Assembly: GCF_019422935.1 (NCBI RefSeq)
Contig: NZ_JAHZCJ010000009.1
Coordinates: 23,851-87,850 of the forward strand
Direction: 5' to 3'
DNA: 64,000 nucleotides
Origin: Desulfovibrio sp.
GTDB taxonomy: Bacteria; Desulfobacterota; Desulfovibrionia; Desulfovibrionales; Desulfovibrionaceae
Shown: in pieces, positions 8,343 to 18,446 of the stretch
Layout: each line of letters opens with the position of its first letter
How positions within the stretch are numbered: position 1 is the stretch's first letter
Notes under the pieces: model-generated
Seen by the model: only the letters and a program-made list of their open reading frames with translations
Database searches by the model: none
Told to the model about the DNA's origin: nothing
Translations under genes and position numbers: made by a program

Positions 8343-10421
8343 TCAGGCCAGCCCAAGGCCGACCAGGCAGAGGTCAATAAGTTTTATGGCGGCAAAGGGG
8401 GCCGCAAGTCCGCCAAGGCCATAAATAAAGAGGTTGCGGCGCAACAGCAGCTCGGAGCTTTCCTCCCGGTAGGGCACGCCGCGCAAAGCCAGAGGAATGA
8501 GAGCCACAATGATGAGGGCATTGTATATGGTGGCCGCCAGTATGGCGCTTTGCGGGCTGTGCAGGCCCATGATGTTGAGTGCGGCAAGGCCGGGATACAG
8601 CCCCATGAACAGGGCCGGGATGATGGCAAAGTATTTTGCCGCATCGTTGGCAAGGGAAAATGTTGTGAGGCTGCCGCGCGTCATAAGCAGTTGCTTGCCG
8701 ATGCGCACGATATCCAGCAGCTTGGTGGGCGAAGAATCCAGATCAACCATGTTGCCCGCTTCCTTGGCGGCCTGCGTGCCCGTGTTCATGGCAACCGCCA
8801 CATCCGCCTGCGCCAGAGCCGGGGCATCGTTGGTGCCGTCGCCCGTCATGGCTACCAGATGTCCCTTGGCCTGATAGTCCCTGATAAGGTTCAGCTTGGT
8901 CTCCGGCGTGGCTTCGGCCAGAAAGTCATCCACACCGGCCTCGGCGGCAATGGCGGCGGCAGTGAGCGGATTGTCGCCCGTGATCATGACGGTTTTGATG
9001 CCCATGCGGCGCAGCTCGCCGAATTTTTCGCGCACACCGTCCTTGATGACGTCCTTGAGGTGGATCACGCCAAGCACCGCGGCATCGCGGGCAACCACAA
9101 GAGGCGTGCCGCCCTGACGGGCAATGCTTTGCACCGCGTCATCGCACTGCGGGCTCAAACGCCCGCCAAGCTGTTCCGCAAAAGCTCGCACCGCATCTGC
9201 CGCGCCTTTGCGGATGGACGAACCCCGCGCGTCAACACCGCTCATGCGGGTATGCGCGGAAAAGGGAACAAAAGTCGTGTCTGACTCAGAATGCGCTGCG
9301 CCATTCTGCGGAAACAGGCTGTTTGCCAGTTGCACAATACTGCGGCCCTCGGGGGTTTCGTCCGCAAGCGAGGCAAGGCGGGCGGCCTCCGCCAGCTCCT
9401 GCTCGGCGTGTCCGTCCACAGGTATAAAGCTGACGGCCAGCCGGTTGCCAAGGGTTATGGTGCCTGTCTTGTCGAGCAGGAGCACGTCCACATCGCCAGC
9501 CGCCTCAATGGCGCGTCCACTCATGGCAAGCACGTTGGCCTGATTGAGGCGGCTCATGCCCGCAATGCCTATGGACGAAAGCAACGCGCCGATGGTGGTT
9601 GGGGCCAGGCAGACAAAGAGTGCCACCAGCGAGGTGACGTCCGCCGGGTTTGTCGCATGGTTCTGATCCGCCGCAAAGCGGGCAAAGCACCACAGGGTGC
9701 CCGTGACCAGCAGAAAAATGACCGTAAGCGCCACCAGCAGGATATTCAGGGCTATTTCGTTGGGGGTTTTCTGGCGGGCGGCCCCTTCGACCATGGCTAT
9801 CATTTTGTCCAGAAAACTGCGGCCAACCTCGCTGGTAACGCGCAGCACCAGCCAGTCGGAAAGCACAGTGGTGCCGCCGGTGACGGCGCTGCGGTCGCCG
9901 CCGCTCTCCCGTATGACCGGGGCGGATTCGCCCGTGATGGCGCTTTCGTCCACAGAGGCTGCCCCTTCGGCCACATCGCCGTCGGCAGGGATCATCTCGC
10001 CTGCCAGCACAAGCACGTGGTCGCCGGGTTTCAGCTCGGTGGAGGAGGTCATCACAAAGGCCTCGTGCTGCGCAGGGTCCGGCAGCTTGCGGGCGTCAAC
10101 GTTCTTGCGTGATTTGCGCAGGCTGTCGGCCTGCGCCTTGCCCCGGCCTTCGGCGATGGCTTCCGCAAAGTTGGCAAAGAGCACCGTGAACCAGAGTATG
10201 GCGGCGATTGCGCAGGCAAAGGCGCCCTGGCCTGCGGCGGCGGGCATGAATCCCCATGCTCCTGCCAGTGCAAGGCCAGTAGTCATGATGGCGGAAAGAT
10301 ATACGGTGAACATGACAAAATTGCGCGCCTGAATGTGCGGGGCCAGCTTGATGAACGAGTCGCCAAGGGCCCTTTGGAGCATCCGGCTGTTGCGCGGGGC
10401 ATGTGCAGTTTTGGCTGACAT
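8343..10421 (-). CDS. kdpB: Potassium-transporting P-type ATPase subunit KdpB
   Basis: Catalytic P1A-ATPase of the high-affinity K+ pump, 692 residues. Motifs seen: TGES (163-166), phosphorylated Asp 317 in [19 protein letters not shown], and the hinge [20 protein letters not shown] followed by [13 protein letters not shown], which is typical of KdpB. Hydrophobic helices lie near 35-90, 220-290 and at the C-terminus. AAAGGA precedes the ATG. All hallmark residues are present, so the pump should be functional. Confidence 0.97.
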   Translation of the reverse strand: MSAKTAHAPRNSRMLQRALGDSFIKLAPHIQARNFVMFTVYLSAIMTTGLALAGAWGFMPAAAGQGAFACAIAAILWFTVLFANFAEAIAEGRGKAQADSLRKSRKNVDARKLPDPAQHEAFVMTSSTELKPGDHVLVLAGEMIPADGDVAEGAASVDESAITGESAPVIRESGGDRSAVTGGTTVLSDWLVLRVTSEVGRSFLDKMIAMVEGAARQKTPNEIALNILLVALTVIFLLVTGTLWCFARFAADQNHATNPADVTSLVALFVCLAPTTIGALLSSIGIAGMSRLNQANVLAMSGRAIEAAGDVDVLLLDKTGTITLGNRLAVSFIPVDGHAEQELAEAARLASLADETPEGRSIVQLANSLFPQNGAAHSESDTTFVPFSAHTRMSGVDARGSSIRKGAADAVRAFAEQLGGRLSPQCDDAVQSIARQGGTPLVVARDAAVLGVIHLKDVIKDGVREKFGELRRMGIKTVMITGDNPLTAAAIAAEAGVDDFLAEATPETKLNLIRDYQAKGHLVAMTGDGTNDAPALAQADVAVAMNTGTQAAKEAGNMVDLDSSPTKLLDIVRIGKQLLMTRGSLTTFSLANDAAKYFAIIPALFMGLYPGLAALNIMGLHSPQSAILAATIYNALIIVALIPLALRGVPYREESSELLLRRNLFIYGLGGLAAPFAAIKLIDLCLVGLGLA

Positions 10422-10449
10422 GGCTGTATCCTTTATTATTGAGCGCCAG

Positions 10450-12243
10450 TTAGCGCGTCATTTGCAGGTGTTCGGCCACGGGGCCAAGAGCCAGAGCGGG
10501 GAAGAAGCTCAGCGCGCCCACCAGCAGCACCACAAATATGAGCAGAAAAACAAACATGCCGTTGCTGGTGGAGAGCGTGCCGGAGCTTGCGGCCACGGTC
10601 TTTTTGCCCGCCATGCTCTCAGCGGCGGCAAGGATGGCTGCCACGGGCACAAAGCGCCCGGCAAGCATGAGCGCGCTCAGGAGCACGTTCAGGAATGGAG
10701 TGTTGGCGTTCAGCCCGGCAAAGGCGGAACCGTTGTTGGCCCCGGCAGAGGTGGCGGCATAGAGCAGCTCACTGAAGCCGTGGGGCAGGGCGTTGTTCAG
10801 GCTGTCCACAACCTGTGGAACAAGGCACATCAGGCCTGCCCCGATCAGGATTGCTACCGGCGTGGTCAGGCAGACCACAACGGCCATCTTCATTTCAAAG
10901 GGTTCCACCTTTTTGCCCAGATATTCTGGGGTGCGGCCCACCATCAGCCCAGCCATGAAGACGGTCAGCAGCACAAATGCCAGCATGCCGTACAGGCCGC
11001 TGCCAACACCGCCAAAAACAACTTCGCCAAGCTGCATGAGCACCATGGGAACCAGCCCGCCCAGCGGCGTGAGGCTGTCGTGCATGGCATTGACTGAACC
11101 GTTGGAAACGGCAGTTGTGGCCGCGGCCCAGATGGCGCTGCCTGTTATGCCGAAGCGCGCTTCCTTGCCTTCCATGTTGCCCCCGGCCTGAGCCAGCAGG
11201 CCGCTGCGGGCGGCAAGATCAACCTGCCCGCTCTGGGCCAGTTGCGGGGTGGCGCTCTGCTCGGCCCAGGCGGTGAAGCCAATGGCTGCGGTCAGCAGCA
11301 GGGTCATGGCGATAAATATGACTACGCCCTGGCGCATGTCCCTGATCTGTCTGCCAAAGGTGAAGCACAGCCCTGCGGGGATGAGCAGAAGGGCCAGCAT
11401 TTCCAGCATATTTGCAAGGGGTGTGGGGTTTTCGTGCGGGTGGGCGGAATTGACGCCGTTGTAGCCGCCGCCATTGGTGCCAAGCTGCTTGGGCGCAACC
11501 TGCGAGGCCTGCGGCCCCATGGGAACCATTTGTTCCGTAACGGTCGCCCCGTCTTCGGTTGTAAGCGGCTCAAGCAGGGCAACAGTTTTGTAGGGTGAAA
11601 AATTCTGCGGCACGCCCTGCCAGATGAGCAGCAGCGAAAGCGCCAGAGAGAGAGGCACAAGAATGTACAGGGTGGCGCGGGTTGCGTCCGCCCAGAAGTT
11701 GCCAAGACCTGAAACGGCTGGCGTGGCGGGAGTATCTGGCCCGCCGGATGTTTCTGCTTTTCGCGCGCGCAGTCCCCGGATTAAGGCGAACAGCACTGCA
11801 ATGCCCACAGCGGCGGAAACAAAGTTCTGCACCGTAAGCCCTGCCATCTGGGCCAGATAGCCCATGGCGCTTTCGCCCGAATAGGCCTGCCAGTTGGTAT
11901 TGGTGACAAAACTCACCGCCGTGTTCAGAGCCAGATCCCAGCTTGTACCCGCGATGCCCTGCGGATTCAGGGGCAGGCTGCCCTGTGCCATAAGCAGCAG
12001 CATAAGTGCCGCAATGCTCACGGCACTGAAAGCAAGCACGCAGCCGAGGTAACGCTTCCAGCCCATCTGTTCCGCCGGGTTGATGCCCATGACGCGGTAC
12101 AGGCCGCGCTCGCATGGGGCCAGCACCTTTTGCAGCCAGAACGGTTCGCCGTCCATGACCTTGCCCATGTAAATGCCCAGCGGCCACGCCAGTAAGGCGA
12201 GCAGTATGATGTACAGCAGGCATTGCCCGATCATGTTTTCCAT
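10450..12243 (-). CDS. kdpA: Potassium-transporting ATPase subunit KdpA
   Basis: Ion-selective channel-like subunit, 597 residues, somewhat longer than the roughly 557 of E. coli. Selectivity-loop segments are visible: [49 protein letters not shown] and [14 protein letters not shown]. The ATG at 12243 (MENMIGQ) is chosen over the longer frame because AGGAGG sits 6 bases upstream. It is the first gene of the operon. No small hydrophobic kdpF frame was found upstream. Confidence 0.96.
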   Translation of the reverse strand: MENMIGQCLLYIILLALLAWPLGIYMGKVMDGEPFWLQKVLAPCERGLYRVMGINPAEQMGWKRYLGCVLAFSAVSIAALMLLLMAQGSLPLNPQGIAGTSWDLALNTAVSFVTNTNWQAYSGESAMGYLAQMAGLTVQNFVSAAVGIAVLFALIRGLRARKAETSGGPDTPATPAVSGLGNFWADATRATLYILVPLSLALSLLLIWQGVPQNFSPYKTVALLEPLTTEDGATVTEQMVPMGPQASQVAPKQLGTNGGGYNGVNSAHPHENPTPLANMLEMLALLLIPAGLCFTFGRQIRDMRQGVVIFIAMTLLLTAAIGFTAWAEQSATPQLAQSGQVDLAARSGLLAQAGGNMEGKEARFGITGSAIWAAATTAVSNGSVNAMHDSLTPLGGLVPMVLMQLGEVVFGGVGSGLYGMLAFVLLTVFMAGLMVGRTPEYLGKKVEPFEMKMAVVVCLTTPVAILIGAGLMCLVPQVVDSLNNALPHGFSELLYAATSAGANNGSAFAGLNANTPFLNVLLSALMLAGRFVPVAAILAAAESMAGKKTVAASSGTLSTSNGMFVFLLIFVVLLVGALSFFPALALGPVAEHLQMTR

Positions 12244-12376
12244 AACGTCCTCCTGTGGGGATTGAACCTTGCCCACGGGAACACGGTATGAAAAAGCGCA
12301 TAAAATGGGTGTTAAACTTGGGGCGGGAGTATAAAATTTGTATTAAGGCCGATGGTTGTTTTCGTTGTCAGCATGC

Positions 12377-12401
12377 TTGACATTGTTCAATTAGTGTTGA
12401 A
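12377..12401 (+). promoter_or_regulatory. Promoter element and likely ArsR operator
   Basis: TTGACA at 12377-12382 is followed by inverted repeat TTCAA (12386-12390), 6-base spacer, TTGAA (12397-12401), just before the arsR ATG. ArsR repressors bind such AT-rich dyads overlapping their own promoter. The assignment rests on position and symmetry only. Confidence 0.45.
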
Positions 12402-12411
12402 TGGTTGTCCA

Positions 12412-12801
12412 ATGGAAACAAAAAAAGCTACCCAGGTGTTTGAAGCCCTTACGTCCGAGGCGCGCCTCTGCATTTTTCGCCTGCTGGTCAAGCATGCCCC
12501 TGACGGTCTGGTGGCGGGGGAGCTTTCCCGCCTGGCGGATATCCCCAAGACCAACCTTTCTTTTCATCTGAAAACCCTTGTCCACAGCGGGCTTGCCAGT
12601 ATGGAGCGCGAGGGGCGCAACACACGCTACCGGGCAAACATCCCCTTGATGCTTGAAACAATATCCTATCTGACCGCCGAGTGCTGCTCTGGCCATCCCG
12701 AACAGTGCAGGGCGTATCGCCGTGAGAGTGGTGTAAATGCGGTGTTTCTGCCCGACTGTTGCGGGGACAATGCCCCTGATCCAGAGGGCAGCTTTGAGTG
12801 A
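12412..12801 (+). CDS. arsR: ArsR-family transcriptional repressor
   Basis: Metalloid-sensing winged-helix repressor of 129 residues from ATG 12412; an in-frame ATG at 12352 would add 20 residues but would put the promoter inside the gene. The HTH is AGELSRLADIPKTNLSFHLKTL and the wing is REGRNTRYRAN. Near the C-terminus, ECCSGHPEQC offers a Cys-Cys...Cys site, as in arsenite-responsive ArsR proteins that bind metalloid outside the alpha-3 helix. It leads arsR-arsC-acr3 and is divergent from kdpA. Confidence 0.9.
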   Translation: METKKATQVFEALTSEARLCIFRLLVKHAPDGLVAGELSRLADIPKTNLSFHLKTLVHSGLASMEREGRNTRYRANIPLMLETISYLTAECCSGHPEQCRAYRRESGVNAVFLPDCCGDNAPDPEGSFE

Positions 12802-12904
12802 CCCTGGAAAATGTACCCCTAAATGAGGGGGCGGGATGAATGCAACCCCAGTGCTGCGGGCGACGTTTTGAACCTCTTCTTTGAATCCCATCCCCGAGGT
12901 AGCC

Positions 12905-13378
12905 ATGAACATCCTCTTTTTATGCACGGGCAATTCCTGCCGTTCGATTATTGCCGAGGCTCTTTTCCGGTCTATGGCTCCGGTTGGGGTTACAGCGCAG
13001 AGCGCGGGCAGCAAACCTGCGGGCTATGTGCACCCCCGCGCTCTTGAGGCTCTGACCGAGGCCGGAATTTCTGCCCAAGGCCTTGCAAGCAAGTCATGGG
13101 ATGATTTGCCGGAAAAGCCCTCGGTGGTCATAACCCTGTGCGCCGATGCGGCGGGTGAAGCCTGCCCGGTGTATTTTGGATTTGTAGTGCGCAGCCACTG
13201 GGGCATGCCCGATCCAGCCAAGGTGCAGGGCGATGAAGCCACAATCAAGGCCGCCTTTGCCGAAACGCTGGAGGTTCTGCGCAGGCGCGTAACAGCCCTG
13301 GCGCAGAAGCTCGAGGCCAACCCAGCAATGGATGCAGGCACCTTGCAGAGCACTCTTGACGGCATAGCCGCGCACTAA
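12905..13378 (+). CDS. arsC: Arsenate reductase ArsC, thioredoxin-linked type
   Basis: Low-molecular-weight phosphatase-fold enzyme reducing arsenate to arsenite, 157 residues. The P-loop is CTGNSCRS with nucleophile Cys 7; redox cysteines 79 and 87 lie in TLCADAAGEACP, spaced as in B. subtilis ArsC; the acid loop is MPDPA. ATG 12905 is preferred to the upstream frame start because GAGGT lies 6 bases before it and MNILFLCTGN is the family N-terminus. The acr3 gene follows by 12 bases. Confidence 0.93.
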   Translation: MNILFLCTGNSCRSIIAEALFRSMAPVGVTAQSAGSKPAGYVHPRALEALTEAGISAQGLASKSWDDLPEKPSVVITLCADAAGEACPVYFGFVVRSHWGMPDPAKVQGDEATIKAAFAETLEVLRRRVTALAQKLEANPAMDAGTLQSTLDGIAAH

Positions 13379-13390
13379 GGGGCAGAAATT

Positions 13391-14449
13391 ATGAGTCAGT
13401 CAACTTTGCAGCGACTTTCATTTCTCGACAGGTTCCTGACCCTGTGGATTTTTCTCGCCATGTTTGCTGGCGTGGGGCTTGGTTGGGCTGCACCGGGTGT
13501 AAAGAACGTCATCAACTTTTTTCAGGTAGGCACCACCAACATTCCCATTGCCATCGGTCTTATCCTGATGATGTATCCGCCGCTGGCAAAAGTGAAATAC
13601 GAGCAGCTTGGCCGGGTGTTTCGCGATAAAAAGGTTTTGCTGCTTTCGCTGGTGCAAAACTGGGTGATCGGCCCGATTCTTATGTTCTTGCTGGCGATAG
13701 CCTTTCTTTCCGGCAACAACAGCTACATGGTGGGACTCATACTGATCGGCCTGGCCCGGTGCATTGCCATGGTCATCGTGTGGAATGACCTTGCCGGGGG
13801 CGACAGGGAATATTGCGCGGGGCTTGTGGCCTTTAACGCCATATTTCAGGTGCTGTTTTTTTCCGTCTACGCCTATGTGTTCATCACCGTGCTGCCCGGC
13901 TGGCTTGGCCTTTCGGGCGCGGTAGTGGATGTGAGAATGGGGCAGATTGCCGAAAGCGTGTTTATTTACCTCGGCATCCCCTTTATCGGGGGCGTTGTTT
14001 CCCGCTTCTACGGACTCAAGGTCAAGGGGCTGGACTGGTACGAGAATGTTTTTATTCCCCGCATCAGCCCCTGGACGTTGCGGGCGCTGCTGTTCACCAT
14101 TGTTGTGATGTTCTCTCTCAAGGGCGAGTACATTGTGCAGCTGCCCATGGATGTGGTGAAGGTTGCCGTCCCCCTGCTGATTTACTTTCTCGTGATGTTC
14201 CTGCTTTCATTCTATCTTTCATGGAGGGCAGGAGCCAACTACGAGCAGTCGGCTACGCTGTCGTTTACCGCCGCATCCAACAACTTTGAGCTTGCCATTG
14301 CCGTGGCCATCGCCGTTTTCGGCCTCAATTCCGGCGAGGCCTTTGTGGCGGTTATTGGCCCCTTGGTGGAAGTTCCGGTGCTCATCGCCCTTGTGAATGT
14401 GGCTCTGTATATTCGCCGCAAGTATTTTGTCGGGCGGGAAACGGTCTGA
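13391..14449 (+). CDS. acr3: Arsenite efflux permease, ACR3 type
   Basis: Inner-membrane transporter of 352 residues with about ten helices. It exports arsenite made by ArsC. The family hallmark [18 protein letters not shown] carries the conserved cysteine (Cys 124), and [14 protein letters not shown] near 300 is the second crossing motif. It is not an ArsB-type permease. It is the last gene of the ars operon and is closed by the hairpin at 14502. Confidence 0.94.
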   Translation: MSQSTLQRLSFLDRFLTLWIFLAMFAGVGLGWAAPGVKNVINFFQVGTTNIPIAIGLILMMYPPLAKVKYEQLGRVFRDKKVLLLSLVQNWVIGPILMFLLAIAFLSGNNSYMVGLILIGLARCIAMVIVWNDLAGGDREYCAGLVAFNAIFQVLFFSVYAYVFITVLPGWLGLSGAVVDVRMGQIAESVFIYLGIPFIGGVVSRFYGLKVKGLDWYENVFIPRISPWTLRALLFTIVVMFSLKGEYIVQLPMDVVKVAVPLLIYFLVMFLLSFYLSWRAGANYEQSATLSFTAASNNFELAIAVAIAVFGLNSGEAFVAVIGPLVEVPVLIALVNVALYIRRKYFVGRETV

Positions 14450-14501
14450 TCGGCCTTGCCCGGGAATTTTTGCTGATCTGGCTGTAAACATGCCCGTAAT
14501 T

Positions 14502-14532
14502 GAAGAAGGCCGCCCAAAAGGCGGCCTTCTTC
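14502..14532. terminator. Bidirectional hairpin terminator
   Basis: Perfect 13-bp stem GAAGAAGGCCGCC / GGCGGCCTTCTTC with a 5-base loop, lying between the convergent acr3 and lipoprotein genes. No strong U-tract follows on either side. Confidence 0.65.
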
Positions 14533-14553
14533 GTGTTCAGTAAGTATTGCTAG

Positions 14554-14985
14554 TCATCGCATGATGCGTTCAGGCAGATTGAAAATAATGGTCAGCCCCT
14601 TGGGGAGAGGTTCAGGGGGCGGGAGCCGCACGCCGCTTCTCTGGGTTCGCACGATGGCGTTCTGGGCGGAGTTGTCAAAATACTTGTTTCCAGAGCTTTT
14701 TATGAGCTTGTATGCTACAATTTCTCCGTCTGGCGAGACATTCACATCTATTGTGCAAGACATGTGTTCATCCTTTGGTGATGAAAATGCCCAATACTGA
14801 CGCACAGTCTCCATAAAACTGTGCATGTAATTTTCCATTGGTGACATCTTTCTGGTAGCTACAATAGAAGTTATATCTTTTTGCATCGGTGCTGAATGTG
14901 GAGTTGAATTCCTTGCACAGGAACATATGAGCAGTAGAGTTAACGCAGTAATAAATAATAGTCTGTTGTCATTGTGTGTACGCAT
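14554..14985 (-). CDS. Lipoprotein with TonB/TolA-like C-terminal domain
   Basis: From ATG 14985, 143 residues: a hydrophobic signal LLFITALTLLLICSC with a lipobox-like end (Cys 23), a short linker, and a C-terminal region reading TIDVNVSPDGEIVAYKLIKSSGN, FDNSAQNAIV and LPPPEPLP. That is the pattern of TonB/TolA C-terminal domains. There is no long Pro-rich spacer, so it is not a classical TonB. An earlier in-frame ATG (15039) would add 18 residues before the signal and is less likely. Probably envelope-located; partner unknown. Confidence 0.7.
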   Translation of the reverse strand: MRTHNDNRLLFITALTLLLICSCARNSTPHSAPMQKDITSIVATRKMSPMENYMHSFMETVRQYWAFSSPKDEHMSCTIDVNVSPDGEIVAYKLIKSSGNKYFDNSAQNAIVRTQRSGVRLPPPEPLPKGLTIIFNLPERIMR

Positions 14986-15385
14986 TGAGATTTTTCCATA
15001 AACCAGGGTTACGAAGACATTATTTACAATAAAACACACACATCGTTCTTTATCAGCCTACGCCTTACGCTTGTTTTTTAATAGCCCTCAGCGGCGCCCA
15101 CGCATGTTGGGAGTTTTATACATCCTCCTAGTTTTCCAGAAGAATAGTCCCTGCCACAGGTCGCAGGCAGGCATGCATATGCGCGCAATAAAATACTTAG
15201 TTAGTAGGTATTAAATGATATATGTCCATTTTTATTGACATAAATAGTGCAGTTGAAAATTAGCTGTGATAGTAAGCAAATAATACCATCTTACTATGAT
15301 ATCAGCCCGCGATGGCAGTGGCTGCGCGTAGTAGGGAAACCTTTTTATGGCACACTGCTGCATACTTAAATTTGGGGTTAATTGC
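14986..15385. other. AT-rich divergent intergenic region
   Basis: No coding frame seen. It separates the lipoprotein gene (minus) from the SQR-like gene (plus) and is clearly AT-richer than its surroundings. TTGACA at 15235-15240 could be a -35 element, but no good -10 stands at 16-18 bases. Probably holds promoters for both genes. Confidence 0.4.
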
Positions 15386-16627
15386 ATGAAAAAATTGCTT
15401 ATTCTTGGTGCTGGCGCTGGCGGAACCATGATCGCCACGAAAATGAGAAAGCTCTTGAGTGAAAGAGAATGGGAAATAACGCTGATTGACCGGGATCCCG
15501 TCCATCACTATCAGCCCGGTTGGTTGCTGGTTCCATTTGGTGTCGATACCCCGCAGGGATGCGTGCGGCCCAAGAAGGACTTTATCAGCCGTGGCGTCAA
15601 TTTCGTGCTTGATACGATCACGGCTGTTGATCCTATTCAGCGCAAGGTTGAATGCAAAAACAGCTCGCACACTTACGACTGGATTGTTGTTGCCTCTGGC
15701 GCAAGAATTGCTCCTGACGAAGTGCCCGGCCTTCTGGACGACTGGGGCGGCAAGATCCACAATTTCTACACCCATGACGGCGCAGCGGCACTTGGCGACA
15801 AGCTGAAGCACTTCAAGAAGGGCCGTCTTGTTCTCCACATTTGCGAAACTCCTATCAAGTGCCCGGTCGCGCCCCTGGAATTTGTGTACATGGCCGACTG
15901 GTACCTGCAAAAAATGGGCGTGCGCAAAGATGTGGAGATTGAGCTTGTCACGCCGCTTACGGGTGCCTTCACCAAGCCTGTGGCAAACAACATTCTTGGC
16001 GCGCTGTGCGAGCAGAAGGGCATCAAGGTCACAACCAACTGGACTGTGGACAGCGTTGAAGCCGACCGCGCCGTGATCTCTTCTGTGACGGGCGATGAAA
16101 TCCCCTACGACCTGCTGGTGAGCATTCCCCCGAACCTTGGGCAGGAATTCCTTATCGAATCTGAAGTTTCCGACGTGACCGGCTTCATCGATACGGACAA
16201 GGAACTGCTGAAGTCCAAGAAGTTCGAGAACATGTACATCATCGGCGACGCAACAAACGTCCCCGCGTCAAAAGCCGGGTCTGTGGCCCACTTTGAAGCG
16301 GACGTGATCGCCCAGAACCTGATGGCCGACATTGAAGGAACCGACAACTATTACAGGTTTGACGGCCACACCAACTGCTTTATCGTCACAGGTTTTGAAA
16401 AGGCCTCGCTCATCGACTTCAGCTACGCTGTGGAACCCCTGCCGGGTATGTTCCCGCTGCCTGGCGTTGGCCCCTTTGAGCTGCTGGGCGAAAGCCACAT
16501 CAACTACTGGGGTAAGCTCATGTTCAAGTGGGTGTACTACAACCTCATGCTGAAAGGCCATGAACTCCCGTTTGAACCCAATATGTATCTTGCAGGGAAA
16601 GATACCTCCTTGCTGAGAAGCAAGTAG
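15386..16627 (+). CDS. SQR-like FAD-dependent oxidoreductase
   Basis: 413 residues from ATG 15386 (MKKLLILGAGAGG); the longer frame at 15347 lacks a ribosome site. Dinucleotide-binding GAGAGG (8-13), VVASGARIAP and the FAD motif IIGDAT (285-290) place it with sulfide:quinone oxidoreductases. Cys 159 (PIKCPVAP) and Cys 331 fall where SQR has its sulfur-shuttling pair; Cys 153 is extra. The C-terminal HINYWGKLMFKWVYYN could be the membrane-contact helix. It is followed 14 bases later by a DUF1641 gene. Sulfide or polysulfide turnover at the membrane is likely, but the direction is not shown. Confidence 0.8.
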   Translation: MKKLLILGAGAGGTMIATKMRKLLSEREWEITLIDRDPVHHYQPGWLLVPFGVDTPQGCVRPKKDFISRGVNFVLDTITAVDPIQRKVECKNSSHTYDWIVVASGARIAPDEVPGLLDDWGGKIHNFYTHDGAAALGDKLKHFKKGRLVLHICETPIKCPVAPLEFVYMADWYLQKMGVRKDVEIELVTPLTGAFTKPVANNILGALCEQKGIKVTTNWTVDSVEADRAVISSVTGDEIPYDLLVSIPPNLGQEFLIESEVSDVTGFIDTDKELLKSKKFENMYIIGDATNVPASKAGSVAHFEADVIAQNLMADIEGTDNYYRFDGHTNCFIVTGFEKASLIDFSYAVEPLPGMFPLPGVGPFELLGESHINYWGKLMFKWVYYNLMLKGHELPFEPNMYLAGKDTSLLRSK

Positions 16628-16641
16628 ACCGGAGGGATCAT

Positions 16642-17307
16642 ATGACACCTGAAGATAAAATTCTTGAGCGGCTGGAAGCCATTGAAGGCAGGCTCAGCGA
16701 CCTTCAAGCGAGCAAGGAAAGCAGCAGCATGCTGCTGAGCGAGCTGACGCCCATTGGAAACCATGCCTTCCGCCTGATTGTTGAAGAGATGGAAACCCTC
16801 AACGGCAGGGTTACGCTTGACGATATTCTGGATCTGGGCCGAAAGGGCTTGCTGACTGTTCCCCGGCTTACGTGGCTGCTCGACCAGCTCGAGAACGCCA
16901 CCGATCTGTGGAAGATTCTGCACCCTGCGTTTGCGCCGACCTTTCCGCACATCATTGAAAAAATGGGCGAGTGGGAAAAGGATGGCGTGTTTGAAAAGAT
17001 GTCTGCGCTTAAAAACGCCGGTGGCAACCTGCTTGGCTCCATGAGCCCGGAAGACATTGCCAAAACAGGCGAGGGCCTGGCCTTTTTGATCAGCCAGTTG
17101 CAGCGCCTTGCCGACCCCGACCTGCAAGCCAAGATCACGAACCTGATCGGCATGCTGGGCGAGATCGACACTGCCAACGTGAAGCCCACGGGCGTTTTTG
17201 GCCTTATTGGGGCGCTTGGCAGTGCGGAAGGCAAACAGACCCTGGGCCTGCTTGCCGAACTGATAAAAGTGGCAGGCAAGTTCACGGCGCAGAGCGCGTC
17301 CAAATAA
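16642..17307 (+). CDS. DUF1641 domain protein
   Basis: 221 residues, helical, with an N-terminal coiled-coil-like stretch (EDKILERLEAIEGRLSDLQ) and a C-terminal DUF1641 region containing NVKPTGVFGLIGALGS. GGAGG precedes the ATG and the gene follows the SQR-like gene by 14 bases, so the two form an operon. DUF1641 proteins are often found beside SQR-type flavoproteins and formate-dehydrogenase genes; their role is unknown. Probably a partner or adaptor of the flavoprotein. Confidence 0.8.
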   Translation: MTPEDKILERLEAIEGRLSDLQASKESSSMLLSELTPIGNHAFRLIVEEMETLNGRVTLDDILDLGRKGLLTVPRLTWLLDQLENATDLWKILHPAFAPTFPHIIEKMGEWEKDGVFEKMSALKNAGGNLLGSMSPEDIAKTGEGLAFLISQLQRLADPDLQAKITNLIGMLGEIDTANVKPTGVFGLIGALGSAEGKQTLGLLAELIKVAGKFTAQSASK

Positions 17308-17322
17308 CCGAGAGGTTATCTG

Positions 17323-17347
17323 AACGGGTTCCCCGGAACCACCCGTT
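17323..17347 (+). terminator. Hairpin terminator after the DUF1641 gene
   Basis: Stem AACGGGT / ACCCGTT with an 11-base loop that itself contains a TTCC/GGAA dyad, followed by a second hairpin at 17357. Confidence 0.55.
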
Positions 17348-17356
17348 TATAAATGT

Positions 17357-17412
17357 AAAGTCCGCCGAAGTTGTGCAACTTCGGCGGGCTTTTGCGTGAA
17401 GAGTTCTTGGTG
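17357..17412 (+). repeat. Dispersed palindromic terminator repeat, copy 1
   Basis: Core palindrome CCGCCGAAGTTG-TG-CAACTTCGGCGG (17362-17387), then CTTTT and a flank reading GTTCTTGGTG. The core and loop are identical to copies at 28725 and 34403, and the 3' flank matches copy 3. It acts as a second terminator after the SQR/DUF1641 pair. Confidence 0.75.
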
Positions 17413-17507
17413 ATCGGTGCCAGCTAAATTCTGAAGTCAATTTTTATTCAAAAAGCAGTTTCACACGCATTCCGTTTGATTCTGGTGGAGATTGTGAAAA
17501 CTGATGG

Positions 17508-18020
17508 CTACAGGGTCGTTCCTGAATCGCGCTTCTGTTCTTTTTCTTTGAACTGGGCGGCTTCTTCTGGTGTTGCGAGTCGTATATACTTCAAGTCTGG
17601 TTTTACTTTATCAAATATCGGCTTGGTAACTTCTGAAAGCTGAGGGCGACCTGCCCAAAAACCGATGCCTATTCCACCTTCAATATAATAAATCTGACCC
17701 GGTTGAACATCCAGCGTGACGGACGATCTTGCTTCTGTTTCAGCCGAATATGTATGCTTTCCAGGGGCTGCGCGGTATGCGAAATAAGAGCCAGCCTTCA
17801 GGAGGCCGATGTTGTTAGTGTCTTCAGTTATGAAATAGCTCATTCCACCACCGGTAAATGCCCACTCGCGAAAGAAGACAATAGCGGCGTTTTGTTCATC
17901 TGCTTGTATTTGTGGAGGCGACTTCTCCTCCACATAATCACCACGAAGCGGCATCTTTGCGCAACCTACAGAAAAGAGGAACAGTAACGCCACGATACTG
18001 AACGAAAGCAGCTTATTCAT
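17508..18020 (-). CDS. DUF2846-like lipoprotein
   Basis: 170 residues from ATG 18020, chosen because GGAGGG stands just before it; the in-frame start 4 codons earlier has none. Signal MNKLLSFSIVALLFLFSVGC ends in a lipobox (Cys 20). The mature part has AAIVFFREWAFTGGG, APGKHTYSAETEA and VQPGQIYYIEGGIGIG, the pattern of DUF2846 proteins (a beta-sandwich lipoprotein family of unknown role). The base composition is AT-richer than its neighbours, which may mean transfer. Confidence 0.75.
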   Translation of the reverse strand: MNKLLSFSIVALLFLFSVGCAKMPLRGDYVEEKSPPQIQADEQNAAIVFFREWAFTGGGMSYFITEDTNNIGLLKAGSYFAYRAAPGKHTYSAETEARSSVTLDVQPGQIYYIEGGIGIGFWAGRPQLSEVTKPIFDKVKPDLKYIRLATPEEAAQFKEKEQKRDSGTTL

Positions 18021-18446
18021 AATTCCCTCCAATTTTATACTGGTTTATCAGTCTGCGAATATCGCCTCAACCCAGTTTTTGGATAGGAGGAAGTGAAACC
18101 ATTGGCGCAAGAAGGGATATTCTCCATTCCAATTAATATAGCGACACTGATAGGCATGCTGGACGAGGGTGAAACGCCAAGGTGATAGGTATTGGTGGGG
18201 TGGTGCAAAGTGCCAAGGGCGACAGGTTTTTGGGGCTTTTGTCGAACCAATAAATGCAACAGGGACGCTCTCGGAGCATAATTCGTCTCAAAAAAGTAGC
18301 CCCGTTCCTTGTCTCGATGCCACCTGCCACTTGAAAGTCACAGCATGCGCCAACTGGTAGGGGATTTATAACAATCTGAATAGATGGATAAAAAGGCATA
18401 GCTGACAGCGGCTGTGCAACCTGCTATTCTCGCTCCAAGAAAAATT
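18021..18446. other. Intergenic region between lipoprotein gene and tunR
   Basis: No supported gene. Frames on both strands are short and lack ribosome sites. It should contain the promoters of the lipoprotein gene (minus) and of tunR (plus); none stands out. Confidence 0.4.

Noticed and set aside
17400..17412. Possible tRNA 3' end remnant (TTCTTGGTG) beside repeat copy 1
   Set aside because: Only the CCA-proximal bases match; the following sequence cannot form an acceptor or T arm.
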